64,000 bases of DNA from Candidatus Hodarchaeota archaeon (GTDB lineage: Archaea > Asgardarchaeota > Heimdallarchaeia > Hodarchaeales > Hodarchaeaceae), in NCBI GenBank assembly GCA_016840285.1, contig JAEOSR010000056.1, positions 62,001 to 126,000 of the forward strand, given 5' to 3'. This document shows, in pieces, positions 17,707 to 27,395 of this stretch (its first letter is position 1; the number at the start of each line of letters is the position of its first letter). A program made the position numbers and the translations under genes. The notes under the pieces are model-generated. The model was given only the letters and a program-made list of their open reading frames with translations, was not told the origin of the DNA and searched no databases.

Positions 17707-20397
17707 TCAAGATGATAGTTCTTTTGTTACAACAGTTAGGTCGAGTTTAATCCCATAATAGAATGCAGGGATCTGGGAGATCAGCACTACACCGATTACT
17801 CCGATCCAAATCAATATCCAAGTTGTTGGGAGAATGATAATTTCAAAATAGAAAAGGCGTAAAACATTATCTAAAATCCAGCTTGCGATCCAAAGACCTG
17901 GTGGGATTCCAAATAGAATACCTAGAATGCCCTGACTGAGATTTTCTACCGTCATGATGGATAAAAACTCTTTATCGGAGAGTCCGAGGGTCAACATCGT
18001 TGCAATCTCTCGTTTTCGTTCCTGAAAGCTTAGAAAGATAGCTGTAAAGATAGCAGCTCCCGCTAATAAGCATGCAAAAACTAAGAATACAAAAATAACG
18101 GCATTGAAAGCTGCCATCAATATATCCACCGCTTGATGGAAATCATAACTGAATTCAATGGATCTAATCCCCTCTAACTGAGTGATAGATGTTTTAATTT
18201 CTTCTAACAAGCTTACATTAGAAGGTTGGTTTACTTTCAGAATTAATTGTGTGATAGGTGTTAAATCGATATCTAATCCTGACTTGAATTTGGTTATATC
18301 TAAATTTTCATTACTTGTGATAGTCTGGAGGGTAGTATAAACCATGCTTCCCCAAATTTCTTTTGAAATTCCTGAAACCGTTATTTTAGAATCTGAACTC
18401 ACAAAACTAATATCACTTACACTTTTGGAGAAAGAGATACTTTCCGTATTCCGTTTTATCAGATTTTTCAAATATTCAAGTGTTTCCTTCCTTGCGAACT
18501 CGATTCCAAACAAAGAAGATTCATTCCACAATTCTTCAGCCTTTTCGTAAGCGTAATTTACCTCGTTTATGATAAAAGGCAAGCTATATTCAATCTCTTT
18601 ACCAACCTCAATGTCATACTGGTGGGCTAGAGCGGAACAAACAACCATGGAATTGTTTGGTAATAGCGTATCTTGAGACGAAGACCATTGAAATTTATGA
18701 GTAGTAGGATTCGAATTATTCCACGCTGTAATTAAGACTGTTTGTGATCTTTTCCCAATCTTGATAGACGAAGGTATTTGTAATACGGGTTCAACAGCTG
18801 CTACTCCTGGTATACTCTGAATATAAGCTACATCATTCTTTACTCCCAAATCGAAATAGTTAATTCCTTCATACTTTACTATTAGATCATACTGAGAGAT
18901 TTCATTGAATTGACGATTTACTCCAGCAGTTACTGAATCAATGAATGCAACAGAAACAATTATGATCATTACTGCAGCAGCGATTGCTGTTATTGTTGCA
19001 AAGGTATGTATCTTTTTTCGAGAGAGGTTTCTAATTGGGATTGCTAGACGTAATCCAATCGGTTTAATGAAAAAAATTTTCTCTAAAAAGGAATGTGAAC
19101 CTTTTTCAGTAACAATCATGGTTTGAAGGGCTTTTCGGGGAGTCATTCGGCTAGCACTCCAGGCAGGAACAGCTCCACTCAGTAAACTAATCCCTAAACC
19201 AGTTATTAAGGCTATAAATATGAGATGTGGTTGAAGCTGAATCTCAATAATTTGAGGAAATCTCATAAAGTAAGAATAAACCCAAGTAACCACTCCCGAG
19301 ACAATAATTCCAAAACCAGTACCCAAAATACTCCCTAGCCCTCCAATTAATAAACTAAAGCATATGTAATGAAAAAGAATATCATTTGGGAAATAGCCTA
19401 AACATGAAGCAATACCAATATTCCGCCTTTGACTTTGAACAGTTCGACCTAAAGTAATATAAATTGAGACTGCTGCAACCCCTAAGACAACTATTGGCAG
19501 GGTCAAAGCTATTTCTTCAAATGTTTCCAAATCCAATCGAAGCGCCACATTTGAAATCTGTTCTTCTTGCATCACCGGAGGAGCGAAAGCACCTTCAGTA
19601 GAATCATCAAGAACTTCAGCTAATTCTTCTATAATGTGATTACGGGTTGAGATATTAACACTCGAAGACATTTTAACAATTAAATTATTAGCAAGACCTG
19701 TACGATTTGTGTAGGCTTGTAATTTCTCAATAGGTAAGTAAATTACTCCAAATACACTTGTAGGAAGAAAATCATGCTTTGATGGGATTATAACAAGATA
19801 TTCGGGGCTAAATACCACTCCTTTAACGATAAAATCGTAAGTTTGGTTAAAAATTTTAGTTGATAGAGTATGATTCATTTCAATCTCGAATTTTTGAGCA
19901 AAATGGGATTCTAATAACACAGAATTCTCCTGAGAGAGACAATCAGAGTACGAACCACTTGTAAATATCAAATCATTAATACGACTATCTTTCTGTTGTG
20001 GCCATTTAATTCCAATAGCTCGGCCACTTGCTAAGAATTGTCTGTAGAACCCTCCAGACGAACTAGTGACGTTATAACCTACCCCTGTTATCAAGCGAAA
20101 ATTAATCGCTTGGATTTCCTTTTCATAGCCTTTTCTTGAAATAAAATCGGTTACTATACCCTCTAATTCTGTTATGTTGTAACAATTATCACTTTGTGTT
20201 GAAAATTCTACATCTGCAAAATTCGTCTGTTGATAAATGCGCTTATATGACGAATAGAGATTTTCATAACCCATACTCAATGCTATATAAGATCCAGTCC
20301 CGAAAAAACAAAGCAAAATCAATGCAATCGTTAGGAGTTTCTGACGGGTAAGATCTCTTCCAAGCTTCTTGAACCAATTACGTGTTAGAAATTTCAT
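17707..20397 (-). CDS. ABC transporter permease, MacB/FtsX type with two FtsX halves
   Basis: 896 residues. One N-terminal membrane helix (TIALILLCFFGTGSYIALSM) is followed by a large extracellular domain (~50-290), then three membrane helices, a linker with RMTPRKALQTMI, a second membrane helix (IHTFATITAIAAAVMIIIV), a second extracellular domain and three final helices. This is the 10-helix duplicated form of the MacB/FtsX permease. Such proteins do not carry substrate through a channel in the usual way; they use ATP to drive extracellular work such as lipoprotein or peptide release. It pairs with the ATPase gene directly upstream (20 bases apart). Substrate unknown. Confidence 0.9.
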   Translation of the reverse strand: MKFLTRNWFKKLGRDLTRQKLLTIALILLCFFGTGSYIALSMGYENLYSSYKRIYQQTNFADVEFSTQSDNCYNITELEGIVTDFISRKGYEKEIQAINFRLITGVGYNVTSSSGGFYRQFLASGRAIGIKWPQQKDSRINDLIFTSGSYSDCLSQENSVLLESHFAQKFEIEMNHTLSTKIFNQTYDFIVKGVVFSPEYLVIIPSKHDFLPTSVFGVIYLPIEKLQAYTNRTGLANNLIVKMSSSVNISTRNHIIEELAEVLDDSTEGAFAPPVMQEEQISNVALRLDLETFEEIALTLPIVVLGVAAVSIYITLGRTVQSQRRNIGIASCLGYFPNDILFHYICFSLLIGGLGSILGTGFGIIVSGVVTWVYSYFMRFPQIIEIQLQPHLIFIALITGLGISLLSGAVPAWSASRMTPRKALQTMIVTEKGSHSFLEKIFFIKPIGLRLAIPIRNLSRKKIHTFATITAIAAAVMIIIVSVAFIDSVTAGVNRQFNEISQYDLIVKYEGINYFDLGVKNDVAYIQSIPGVAAVEPVLQIPSSIKIGKRSQTVLITAWNNSNPTTHKFQWSSSQDTLLPNNSMVVCSALAHQYDIEVGKEIEYSLPFIINEVNYAYEKAEELWNESSLFGIEFARKETLEYLKNLIKRNTESISFSKSVSDISFVSSDSKITVSGISKEIWGSMVYTTLQTITSNENLDITKFKSGLDIDLTPITQLILKVNQPSNVSLLEEIKTSITQLEGIRSIEFSYDFHQAVDILMAAFNAVIFVFLVFACLLAGAAIFTAIFLSFQERKREIATMLTLGLSDKEFLSIMTVENLSQGILGILFGIPPGLWIASWILDNVLRLFYFEIIILPTTWILIWIGVIGVVLISQIPAFYYGIKLDLTVVTKELSS

Positions 20398-20417
20398 ATC
20401 AAACGTCCTTATTAATT

Positions 20418-21158
20418 CTACCAGACGAGATTTTCCACGTCAACTGGCTCTCGCTGCTCAAAGTGACTTACTTGCCCCATTTGCATGGTTAATACAAGGT
20501 CAGCAATTTTAGAAATTTGTCGATTATGGGTCGCCAGAATAAAGGTTTTCTCGGTTTGTTCATTGAGTTCTTTCATTAATTTGAGAATCTCAACTCCCGT
20601 ACGATAGTCAAGATTTCCTGTAGGCTCATCAGCAACCACAATTGGGGGATCTTTTGCCAGTGCTCTTGCGATTGCCACACGTTGTTGTTCCCCTCCACTC
20701 ATTTGTGAGGGAAAATGATTTGCTCGATCTTTTAAACCAACCTTATTTAACCAGTCTTCAGCGACTTCACGAATCTTTTTCTTTTTGAAGGATCGTGTGC
20801 CATTTGGAATAGAGACGCCTACCAAGTCCAGTGCAAATTCAATGTTTTCTAAAGCAGTTAAAGTTGGTAGAAGATTAAAAAACTGAAAAATAAATCCTAT
20901 TTTTAGTCTACGGAACTGTGCTCTCTGTTTTCGTTTGAGAAATGTAATATCAACATTTTCAACATGAATTTTTCCTGAAGTAGGAAAATCAATAGCTGAA
21001 ATCAAGTTTAATAAGGTTGTTTTACCAGAACCAGATGGCCCAAGTAAAACTACGAATAATCCAGGTTCGATATCTAATGTTATTTCATGAAGAGCATCGA
21101 CTGTAACTTCTCCCATTTGATAGTTTTTAGAAACTTCTTGAAGCGATATTTGATGCAA
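20418..21158 (-). CDS. ABC transporter ATP-binding protein, MacB/LolD type
   Basis: 246 residues with a TTG start. Walker [11 protein letters not shown]-loop [17 protein letters not shown], signature [15 protein letters not shown], Walker [14 protein letters not shown] and H-loop ATHN all match the MacB/LolD subfamily, where the [11 protein letters not shown] stretch after the Q-loop is characteristic. An odd insert of basic residues (RSFKKKKIR) lies between the Q-loop and the signature. It is the first gene of a two-gene operon with the permease at 17707-20397. Confidence 0.92.
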   Translation of the reverse strand: MHQISLQEVSKNYQMGEVTVDALHEITLDIEPGLFVVLLGPSGSGKTTLLNLISAIDFPTSGKIHVENVDITFLKRKQRAQFRRLKIGFIFQFFNLLPTLTALENIEFALDLVGVSIPNGTRSFKKKKIREVAEDWLNKVGLKDRANHFPSQMSGGEQQRVAIARALAKDPPIVVADEPTGNLDYRTGVEILKLMKELNEQTEKTFILATHNRQISKIADLVLTMQMGQVSHFEQREPVDVENLVW

Positions 21159-21266
21159 GAGTTACCAATCCTGATTTTATTCGAGCTTGTGAAATGGGAT
21201 AACTACTAAGACATTTAAAAACTATACTATTTTATTCTCTTAATTAACTGCTTAAGGTGAAAACTT

Positions 21267-21440
21267 CTGCAAAAGATTAAATCATTTATTTTACAGGTTA
21301 ATGGGAAGAAAATCGCAACAAAAAAATTTGTTCAGCAATTCATAGGAAATTCTTTGATAGGGATGGTTGAGAGTCTTCGTCTAAAGGATCCTACTATTAC
21401 TAAGATTAACCTCGAAATCGAATTTGATGTAGAGGAATAA
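21267..21440 (+). CDS. Small conserved-looking protein, probable CTG start (57 aa)
   Basis: A frame bounded by a TGA at 21258 and a TAA at 21438 reads as a compact soluble protein: KSFILQVNGKKIATKKFV, then QQFIGNSLIGMVESLRL and a beta-strand-like TKINLEIEF. There is no ATG, GTG or TTG before the middle of the frame. AAGGTGA at 21254-21260 is a good ribosome-binding site and lies six bases before a CTG at 21267; an ATT at 21276 is the other option. The balanced amino acid content and amphipathic strands argue for real coding. It is convergent with the PspC gene, 18 bases away. Function unknown. Confidence 0.5.
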   Translation: MQKIKSFILQVNGKKIATKKFVQQFIGNSLIGMVESLRLKDPTITKINLEIEFDVEE

Positions 21441-21458
21441 CAACAAAACCAAGAACTC

Positions 21459-21866
21459 TCAATATTTTCCAGTATTTCGTGTTTGGTATTGTCTAGGACT
21501 TTGGTGGGGATTTTCTTCCACAATAAGTGCTATTGCGATATACAAAATAATTCCTATTCCATAAACAGCCATGATAAAAATAAAGCCAATTCTGACAAGA
21601 ATAGGATCAATATCAAAATATTCTCCCAATCCGCCACAGACTCCAGCTAACCAACGATCCTCCCTACTACGATAGAATCTCTTGGGTTGTGTTGATACTT
21701 GTGTTTTTTGGTCAGTTGTTGGTCTAGTCTCGGGAGCTTCCCTCGTACTCCCTGGTACAGCCCATTTTTTTGAACGGTTTAATTGAGATCCACAATTGTT
21801 GCAGAATAGATCGTCTGGATTAACAATTTCACCACATTTATCACAAAATTTTGTCATGATGATCAT
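21459..21866 (-). CDS. Zinc-ribbon PspC-domain membrane protein
   Basis: 135 residues. The N-terminus is a zinc ribbon (CDKCG ... CNNCG), followed by a Pro/Thr/Gln-rich linker and a PspC domain: RSREDRWLAGVCGGLGEY, then DIDPILVRIGFIF and one more hydrophobic stretch. PspC proteins are small membrane proteins; in bacteria they sense envelope stress with PspA/PspB. Archaeal forms with a fused zinc ribbon are common but their role is not known. The second ATG (21857) may be the real start. Confidence 0.88.
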   Translation of the reverse strand: MIIMTKFCDKCGEIVNPDDLFCNNCGSQLNRSKKWAVPGSTREAPETRPTTDQKTQVSTQPKRFYRSREDRWLAGVCGGLGEYFDIDPILVRIGFIFIMAVYGIGIILYIAIALIVEENPHQSPRQYQTRNTGKY

Positions 21867-22053
21867 CTTCTTTCAATAGAGAATTTTCTGAGTCCGACTT
21901 ATTCTTTGAAGTGATTAATATTTATACATTTACTTCTCGTGAGCTTTCCCAAGGAATGAAACACCTCCCAAACATAATTTTTAACCAAAAGAAAGAAAAT
22001 CTCTTAATGATTTATTAAATTCAATTTTTTTAATAAAGGAGTTATTTCAGCAG

Positions 22054-23499
22054 GTGAAATCTCCAGGTAAGGATGGTCTGGCAATTAGTAGGGAAATTAA
22101 ATTGTATTTCACTTTTATCACACAACCTAGCCAATTATCAGCAATAATTCCGTTAAAAGATCTAATATACAATTCCCAAGATGAAAATCTAAAGCAATTT
22201 TGGAAAACCCTCCTCGAAAAGTACCTTGAGTGTTTCCAATTAGTTTGTCGAGAGAGAGGATCTCTCATAGATGCCTATTACATTGATCTTGAGACTCCGG
22301 TGCTATTTCAACCTGTTTTAAAAGACTCTATCTCCTTAAAAATTGCTCAGAAATTTTCATTAATGGTAAAAACCATCAAATCAAATTTAATGAACTGGTA
22401 TAACCAAGAAATTGAAAGTTATTTTATTTGGATAAAAGAAGATACGAATCAAGATGGAGTTTCCTATTACACGTATAAGCTAGAAGATCAAGATATTAGG
22501 CCTTTAAAAAGGTCTAGAAGTTCAAGATCTAAAAATATCAATCAAAAAGAATTGGAAAATTTTCTGACCGATAAAAGCGTTTCAATAAAAGCTGGATTAG
22601 AAGAAAAAGAAACAGGTCTCAAAAAGGGTAAGAAAAGGTTTCCAGTTGGACAAAGAAATCCAAAAAATCGGTTAAATCTATTGACTGGAAGGGAATGGAT
22701 AAAGTTTACAAAAACGTGGTTTATTCACCGTCCTCCATCACGAAAGAACGAGGAATTATTACATCCTGCAAAATTCCCTGAAACAATGATTAGGCAATTT
22801 ATTACTTTTTTTACAAAACCAGGCGATTTGGTGTTTGATCCATTTCTTGGGACTGGTAGTAGTCTTGTTGCTGCTAAACAGAGTAATAGAAATGGTGTAG
22901 GAGTTGAACTTTCCCCAGAGTACGCTGAAATTAGCGAGAACCGTTTGGGTAAAATAAACTTTCCAGCTTACCCTCCTTTATACCAAACTGATGAACCAAG
23001 TTCTTGGCGCGTAATCTGTGGGGATTCACGGGATCTTATGAACTACTGGGAAGACCTCAACCTATCAACTATTGATTTTTGCATTACAAGTCCGCCATAT
23101 TGGAGTCAGCTTGAGCGTAATACAATTCGGCAAAAAAAACGAAAAGAAATGGGATTAGATACGAAATATAGTAATAAAGACCCAAAAGACCTCGGTAACC
23201 TTAAAGACTATGAAAAATTTATTAGTGAACAACAAAAGATTTTTGGTAACGTTTACAAGCTTTTACGACCAAAGGGTTACATGGTTATCATCACAAATAA
23301 TGTATTTGCAAATGGAAGAGTCTATCCACTAGCTTATGACACAGTACTTAGTTTAATCCAAGATGAAGAACATTCATGGATCTTAAAGGATGAGAAGATC
23401 TGGTTACAAGATGATAAGTCTTTAGTTGCGTTGGGAGTCAATTATGCTTGGGTTGGGAACAGGTGTCATCAGTATTGTTTTATTTTACGTAAAGAATAG
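22054..23499 (+). CDS. DNA methyltransferase, TSPPY type (N4-cytosine or N6-adenine)
   Basis: 481 residues from a GTG with GGAG about 12 bases upstream. The SAM-binding motif FDPFLGTGSS is at ~263-272 and GVGVELSPEYAEISENRL completes it; the catalytic motif TSPPYW is at ~345. The order (SAM motif before catalytic motif) and TSPPY form fit the N4-cytosine/beta-gamma groups; HPAKFPE precedes the SAM motif as in many of these enzymes. The first ~200 residues match nothing I know and may include target recognition. No nuclease gene lies next to it. It is one of four DNA methyltransferase genes in the window. Confidence 0.88.
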   Translation: MKSPGKDGLAISREIKLYFTFITQPSQLSAIIPLKDLIYNSQDENLKQFWKTLLEKYLECFQLVCRERGSLIDAYYIDLETPVLFQPVLKDSISLKIAQKFSLMVKTIKSNLMNWYNQEIESYFIWIKEDTNQDGVSYYTYKLEDQDIRPLKRSRSSRSKNINQKELENFLTDKSVSIKAGLEEKETGLKKGKKRFPVGQRNPKNRLNLLTGREWIKFTKTWFIHRPPSRKNEELLHPAKFPETMIRQFITFFTKPGDLVFDPFLGTGSSLVAAKQSNRNGVGVELSPEYAEISENRLGKINFPAYPPLYQTDEPSSWRVICGDSRDLMNYWEDLNLSTIDFCITSPPYWSQLERNTIRQKKRKEMGLDTKYSNKDPKDLGNLKDYEKFISEQQKIFGNVYKLLRPKGYMVIITNNVFANGRVYPLAYDTVLSLIQDEEHSWILKDEKIWLQDDKSLVALGVNYAWVGNRCHQYCFILRKE

Positions 23500-23510
23500 A
23501 CTTTCTTTGA

Positions 23511-23541
23511 TTCTGAAAATGATTGAATTTCATTATCAGAA
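23511..23541 (+). terminator. Stem-loop 12 bases after the methyltransferase stop
   Basis: Arms TTCTGAAAATGA (23511-23522) and TCATTATCAGAA (23530-23541) pair at 11 of 12 positions around a 7-base loop. It may end or protect the 3' end of the methyltransferase transcript. No T-run follows, so a classical terminator is not certain; an operator palindrome is an alternative. Confidence 0.4.
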
Positions 23542-23752
23542 ACTCTTCACTACAGAATCCATGAAAAATTAATCAGGGAGTACGGATGAAATGGAATAAG
23601 GGAAGGAATATAATAAGCCCTCTATTATATGTAGATATGATGTAATATTTTATGAGATTTCTCTCATATGTTCATTGAACTTGAATTCTAATTTAAGGCT
23701 AAATCATTCACAAATATACACAATATAACCATAAATGAGCGAGGAAGGCTCT

Positions 23753-25450
23753 ATGACGATTTTTGAAGATGCTGAAGCAGAGTGGAAGGTTCTACTGGCT
23801 AACCACTCATGGCCCTCCCCAGTATTTGGCGAAACTTACTATTTACGTTATCCAATCGATGTTGGTACTAAAGAAGCGGTAAGTTATCGTCAAAGTATAT
23901 TCAAAGGTGACGACTCACAACATGCTTGGGACGCTAGTGCTGTTAAACAGAAGATCATTGCACGCTTGATTGAATCACATGAGCGAAAAATTCGAAAGTG
24001 GTATGGAGAATTATCATACTTTGCAGATAGTATTAAATTTCTTCTTCCCCTTCCTGAAGTAGAGCTCGATTTTATATTAAGAACCTCTTTACTTACAAAA
24101 GAAACACAGCCATATCTTGAAGCACGAAATAATTTACTTAAGAATTTAGACCCTGATTTGACTGAAAAACCTATCATAATTTTTGAGGAAGAATACGAAG
24201 GTCCAGAAGATCGTGCAATAAAATTTGGAAAATGTCAAATCGAGCTTTTTGGCCTCTTCAATATAATAAAGGATCGATTATTCATCCTAACCGATACTGA
24301 AATTTTGGAGATTTTGGATCTTTTACTAGATGTTAACAGTACAGACAAGTTTCTAGTAAAACGATTTGTTAAACCAAACCTAGAGAATACAAAACCGTTT
24401 ATTGGTCAAGGAAATCGCGAAATCACACTTCCATCAAACTTTCTTTTAAAACATATTGGAGGGGGTGATGAGGAGTTCTACAAGAGACGAGTTTTTCAGT
24501 TATGGTTGAAAAATTTATTAGATTTTGACAAAAAGGCTAGTGATTACATTCTGGAAACAAAAGGTGATTTATTTTCCGAATTTGACGATGTAGAAGTTAT
24601 AAAAAGGGTCTTACTTCAAGCTATTAAGCTCCACAAGTTGATCTCAGTTAAAGAACGATTCCTAAGTTTATTAAAGAACGATTATGCAAGAAGAAAAGAT
24701 TTTTCAGGATACAAAAGTGAATTAATTCATCTTCTGCAGTCTCGGGAGGAATTCTTTTCAGGTATAGAAAGCGATTCACCTTTCAGTGCACTGATTGATC
24801 ATCCACAATACACCCCTAGATATATTTGTCATGAATTAGGAGTTACCATGATTGAATCAGTATTATCTTATCTCAGTCAACAGATCCCCGAACCCGAAGG
24901 AGTCGGGGGGAAGATTCAATCCCGTATGCTTCTAAATAAAAGGATCAGTAGCATGAAAAAATATGTTATAACTGATGAAATAAGAAATGCAATTTTAAAA
25001 TCAGTTTCCAATGCTTATGAAACACTCAGAACAGAAAATCAAGAGGCAAAATTTGCTGACATCATTAGAGAACCATATAATCGTTTGATGCCAAGAGGGG
25101 AGCAATATTTCCAGGAAATGGAAGCTGAAGTACGAATCATGTTACAAGAATCTGAAGATCGAGACTTACGGAAGGAATTAGCTGCCACAACGGATACTCC
25201 CCAATCTCTTGCCAGACAATATGGGAAGAAAGCAATGGGGATACTAGAAGAAGAGATAAACCTCGAGGAATTATATTCAATGATCTTATCGTTGAAGTAC
25301 ACAGAATTAATGTTTTCAGGTGAAACTTTAACTTCATTGAAGAGACAAGGTATCACTCAATCATTAATTGATGATTTAATTTCTCCACAATTCGATTTTA
25401 TTCAGTTGATAAGGGAAGAAAGTGAATTAAAACGGCAAATGGAGAAATGA
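23753..25450 (+). CDS. Module protein A, copy 1: large helical protein of unknown family
   Basis: 565 residues. The ATG at 23753 (GAGG eight bases upstream) is preferred to the one at 23735 because it lines up exactly with the start of the second copy (28673). By my count 70 of the first 113 residues are identical between the copies. The most conserved parts are FGETYxxRYP, KGDDSxHAWDA, WYGE(L/I)S(Y/F)FAD, PLPExELDFILRTSL, IPEPEGVGG(K/R)IQSR and SFIDD-like ends near PQFDF. No membrane helix, signal peptide or known catalytic motif is visible; it looks mostly alpha-helical and cytosolic. Three bases separate it from protein B, and the GTPase-like protein C follows. Function unknown. Confidence 0.8.
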   Translation: MTIFEDAEAEWKVLLANHSWPSPVFGETYYLRYPIDVGTKEAVSYRQSIFKGDDSQHAWDASAVKQKIIARLIESHERKIRKWYGELSYFADSIKFLLPLPEVELDFILRTSLLTKETQPYLEARNNLLKNLDPDLTEKPIIIFEEEYEGPEDRAIKFGKCQIELFGLFNIIKDRLFILTDTEILEILDLLLDVNSTDKFLVKRFVKPNLENTKPFIGQGNREITLPSNFLLKHIGGGDEEFYKRRVFQLWLKNLLDFDKKASDYILETKGDLFSEFDDVEVIKRVLLQAIKLHKLISVKERFLSLLKNDYARRKDFSGYKSELIHLLQSREEFFSGIESDSPFSALIDHPQYTPRYICHELGVTMIESVLSYLSQQIPEPEGVGGKIQSRMLLNKRISSMKKYVITDEIRNAILKSVSNAYETLRTENQEAKFADIIREPYNRLMPRGEQYFQEMEAEVRIMLQESEDRDLRKELAATTDTPQSLARQYGKKAMGILEEEINLEELYSMILSLKYTELMFSGETLTSLKRQGITQSLIDDLISPQFDFIQLIREESELKRQMEK

Positions 25451-25453
25451 ACG

Positions 25454-27376
25454 ATGCCAATAAAACTTGAAAATATGGAAAGTCAATTAGAAGAAGAGTT
25501 GGGGAAATTTGGTTTAGAATATCTATTCCCTCAATTAGATATTGTTCGTTCTGCACGAAATTTGCCATCAATTCTTGAAGATCAGAGACTCAGTGCTCAA
25601 AAGTTTTTCGAATCATTTCAAATGATTCAAAAGTGGTTAGCACCAGTTGTAGTGCCAATTACTGACCAGTTGACAGACGTTGAAAATCGTTTACAGGAAC
25701 TACAATACCAAATGAAGTATCATCTTCAAGAAGAGGGTGTTGTATTTTGGAATGATGTGTTAGAGAGTTCTAGCCCTACAATTAAGTCCCTGTATCCAGA
25801 AATCATCAATCTTAGAGAATATATCATTAGACAAAGAGAAAATTACTTACAGACTGCTCATAGAGATACCTTACCTGAGTTGTTAGGATTAATACTCTGG
25901 GCATATACTGAGCTTTATGATCTAAAGAGTGCAGTTAATGAAGTCAGACAAAGATATTTTGGCCCTAATTACCAGTACAGGAAAAATAATGTATTTACTG
26001 ATGCATTAATACTCAATTTAATATGTGATGATGTTTTACGACAACGTAAGGGTTCCTCAACTGTTAGTGGACAGATAGAGCAACTGGTCGAAGGAACACT
26101 TACATTTGATAGAATATATGAACAGTTAGAGTGGGCAAAATTCAAACGCAGTCCTGATGATGGTGCCTTTAAAGAAAGGCAAATTAGGACAATTGTAAAA
26201 GCATTATTGCCTAAGATGTCTTCTTCTGAAGCATTTCGAGGGATTAATACATTCTATGATCCATCAAGAGATAGTTATCCTATAAGACGTTTTCTGGAAT
26301 GGTTATCTTCAGCACTCAGACTGAAAGGGCTGAAAAGAGATGAAATTAGAGAAGTTACTACTGGTATTGAAAAAACCTCCCTGATTGGGCTCTCATTTAT
26401 GGATAAACACAGAAAGCAAGAAATTCTAGGAAATATTACTCCTGAACTTGCAGAAACTTTTGATCGGATACTTGTCCCATTTCATGAGTTAAAACAAGAT
26501 AATGCATTTATTCAGAGTGCTCAGTTTGAGATTGAGAATGTCTTAGATTTACCTAGTCAGGCATGGATATACGATTATACTGGAGTAGAAACAGAAATTC
26601 TTCGATCTACGCTATTGTTGATTTCAGATCGCCAACCAAAGTTCGATGTCCTTGAAGCATGCCAACGATTAGCAAACATCATCTTATCGGGCAGGGTTGA
26701 TCGTAATGATTTCAAGCGGGGAAATTATACAGTAACGAATCAATTACCTCCCCGAATCTGGGATTCAATTGGAAATCAATTATTAGCTCTCCTTGAAGAA
26801 GCATTAGTGAGGGAAGAAACTCTAACTGTCCAGATAATTAAGAATATTTTTCAGGATGAAGATCGCTCAAGTTTAGTAACGTCAAAGAAATTTATTCCTG
26901 TCTTTCTAACCCAAACTGATTTTAAATATGACCGAAAACGAGGACATCAACCCCAAACCATGACTGTTTGGGCAAGGGAGGATTTTAAGTTCCAATATCG
27001 ATTTACCCAAGTAGCAGGGTACCCTTGGTATTTCATGGTGAACTCTTTGTTGGAATCACTTGTTGTTAACGCTTTAGAAATCCCTAGTTTTAAAATCATC
27101 CAAATCCATGAAAATGTCAAAATCCGACAAACAGTATATACGATTGATGATGAAACATACATTGTATACTACGGGGCACATGGAGATTGTATCTCAGCAT
27201 TAGCCTTTAAAGAGACTGATTTAACCAATGAGGAAGGATTTGATCCTGTAGAAGTAATTTTTAGGCCTCACAAATTTCTTGGATTGGGTCCTGAGAAAAA
27301 TAATCTTAAACTTCTTCTTGAGAACGCTCGTGCCACAGATCCAAAGGATTTAATGACAATAATTGCAGGTATTTAA
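25454..27376 (+). CDS. Module protein B, copy 1: large helical protein of unknown family
   Basis: 640 residues, start ATG four bases after the end of A, with GGAG inside the end of A. Strongly alike to the 643-residue protein at 30371-32302. Shared stretches include PQL(D/E)(I/V)(V/I)RSARNLPS, ESFQMI, LAPV(V/I)VPI, SFMDKHR(K/R), FDVLEACQRLAN, SGRVDRND, QLPPR, TIDDETxIVYYG and FDPVEVIFRPHKFL-like ends. The N-terminal part is predicted helical; the last ~150 residues look more mixed (strands around VYTIDDET and YIVYYG). No known domain recognised. A and B always occur together here, next to C, so they likely form a complex with the GTPase-like protein. Confidence 0.8.
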   Translation: MPIKLENMESQLEEELGKFGLEYLFPQLDIVRSARNLPSILEDQRLSAQKFFESFQMIQKWLAPVVVPITDQLTDVENRLQELQYQMKYHLQEEGVVFWNDVLESSSPTIKSLYPEIINLREYIIRQRENYLQTAHRDTLPELLGLILWAYTELYDLKSAVNEVRQRYFGPNYQYRKNNVFTDALILNLICDDVLRQRKGSSTVSGQIEQLVEGTLTFDRIYEQLEWAKFKRSPDDGAFKERQIRTIVKALLPKMSSSEAFRGINTFYDPSRDSYPIRRFLEWLSSALRLKGLKRDEIREVTTGIEKTSLIGLSFMDKHRKQEILGNITPELAETFDRILVPFHELKQDNAFIQSAQFEIENVLDLPSQAWIYDYTGVETEILRSTLLLISDRQPKFDVLEACQRLANIILSGRVDRNDFKRGNYTVTNQLPPRIWDSIGNQLLALLEEALVREETLTVQIIKNIFQDEDRSSLVTSKKFIPVFLTQTDFKYDRKRGHQPQTMTVWAREDFKFQYRFTQVAGYPWYFMVNSLLESLVVNALEIPSFKIIQIHENVKIRQTVYTIDDETYIVYYGAHGDCISALAFKETDLTNEEGFDPVEVIFRPHKFLGLGPEKNNLKLLLENARATDPKDLMTIIAGI

Positions 27377-27395
27377 ACAAGCTGAGGAAATTCCG

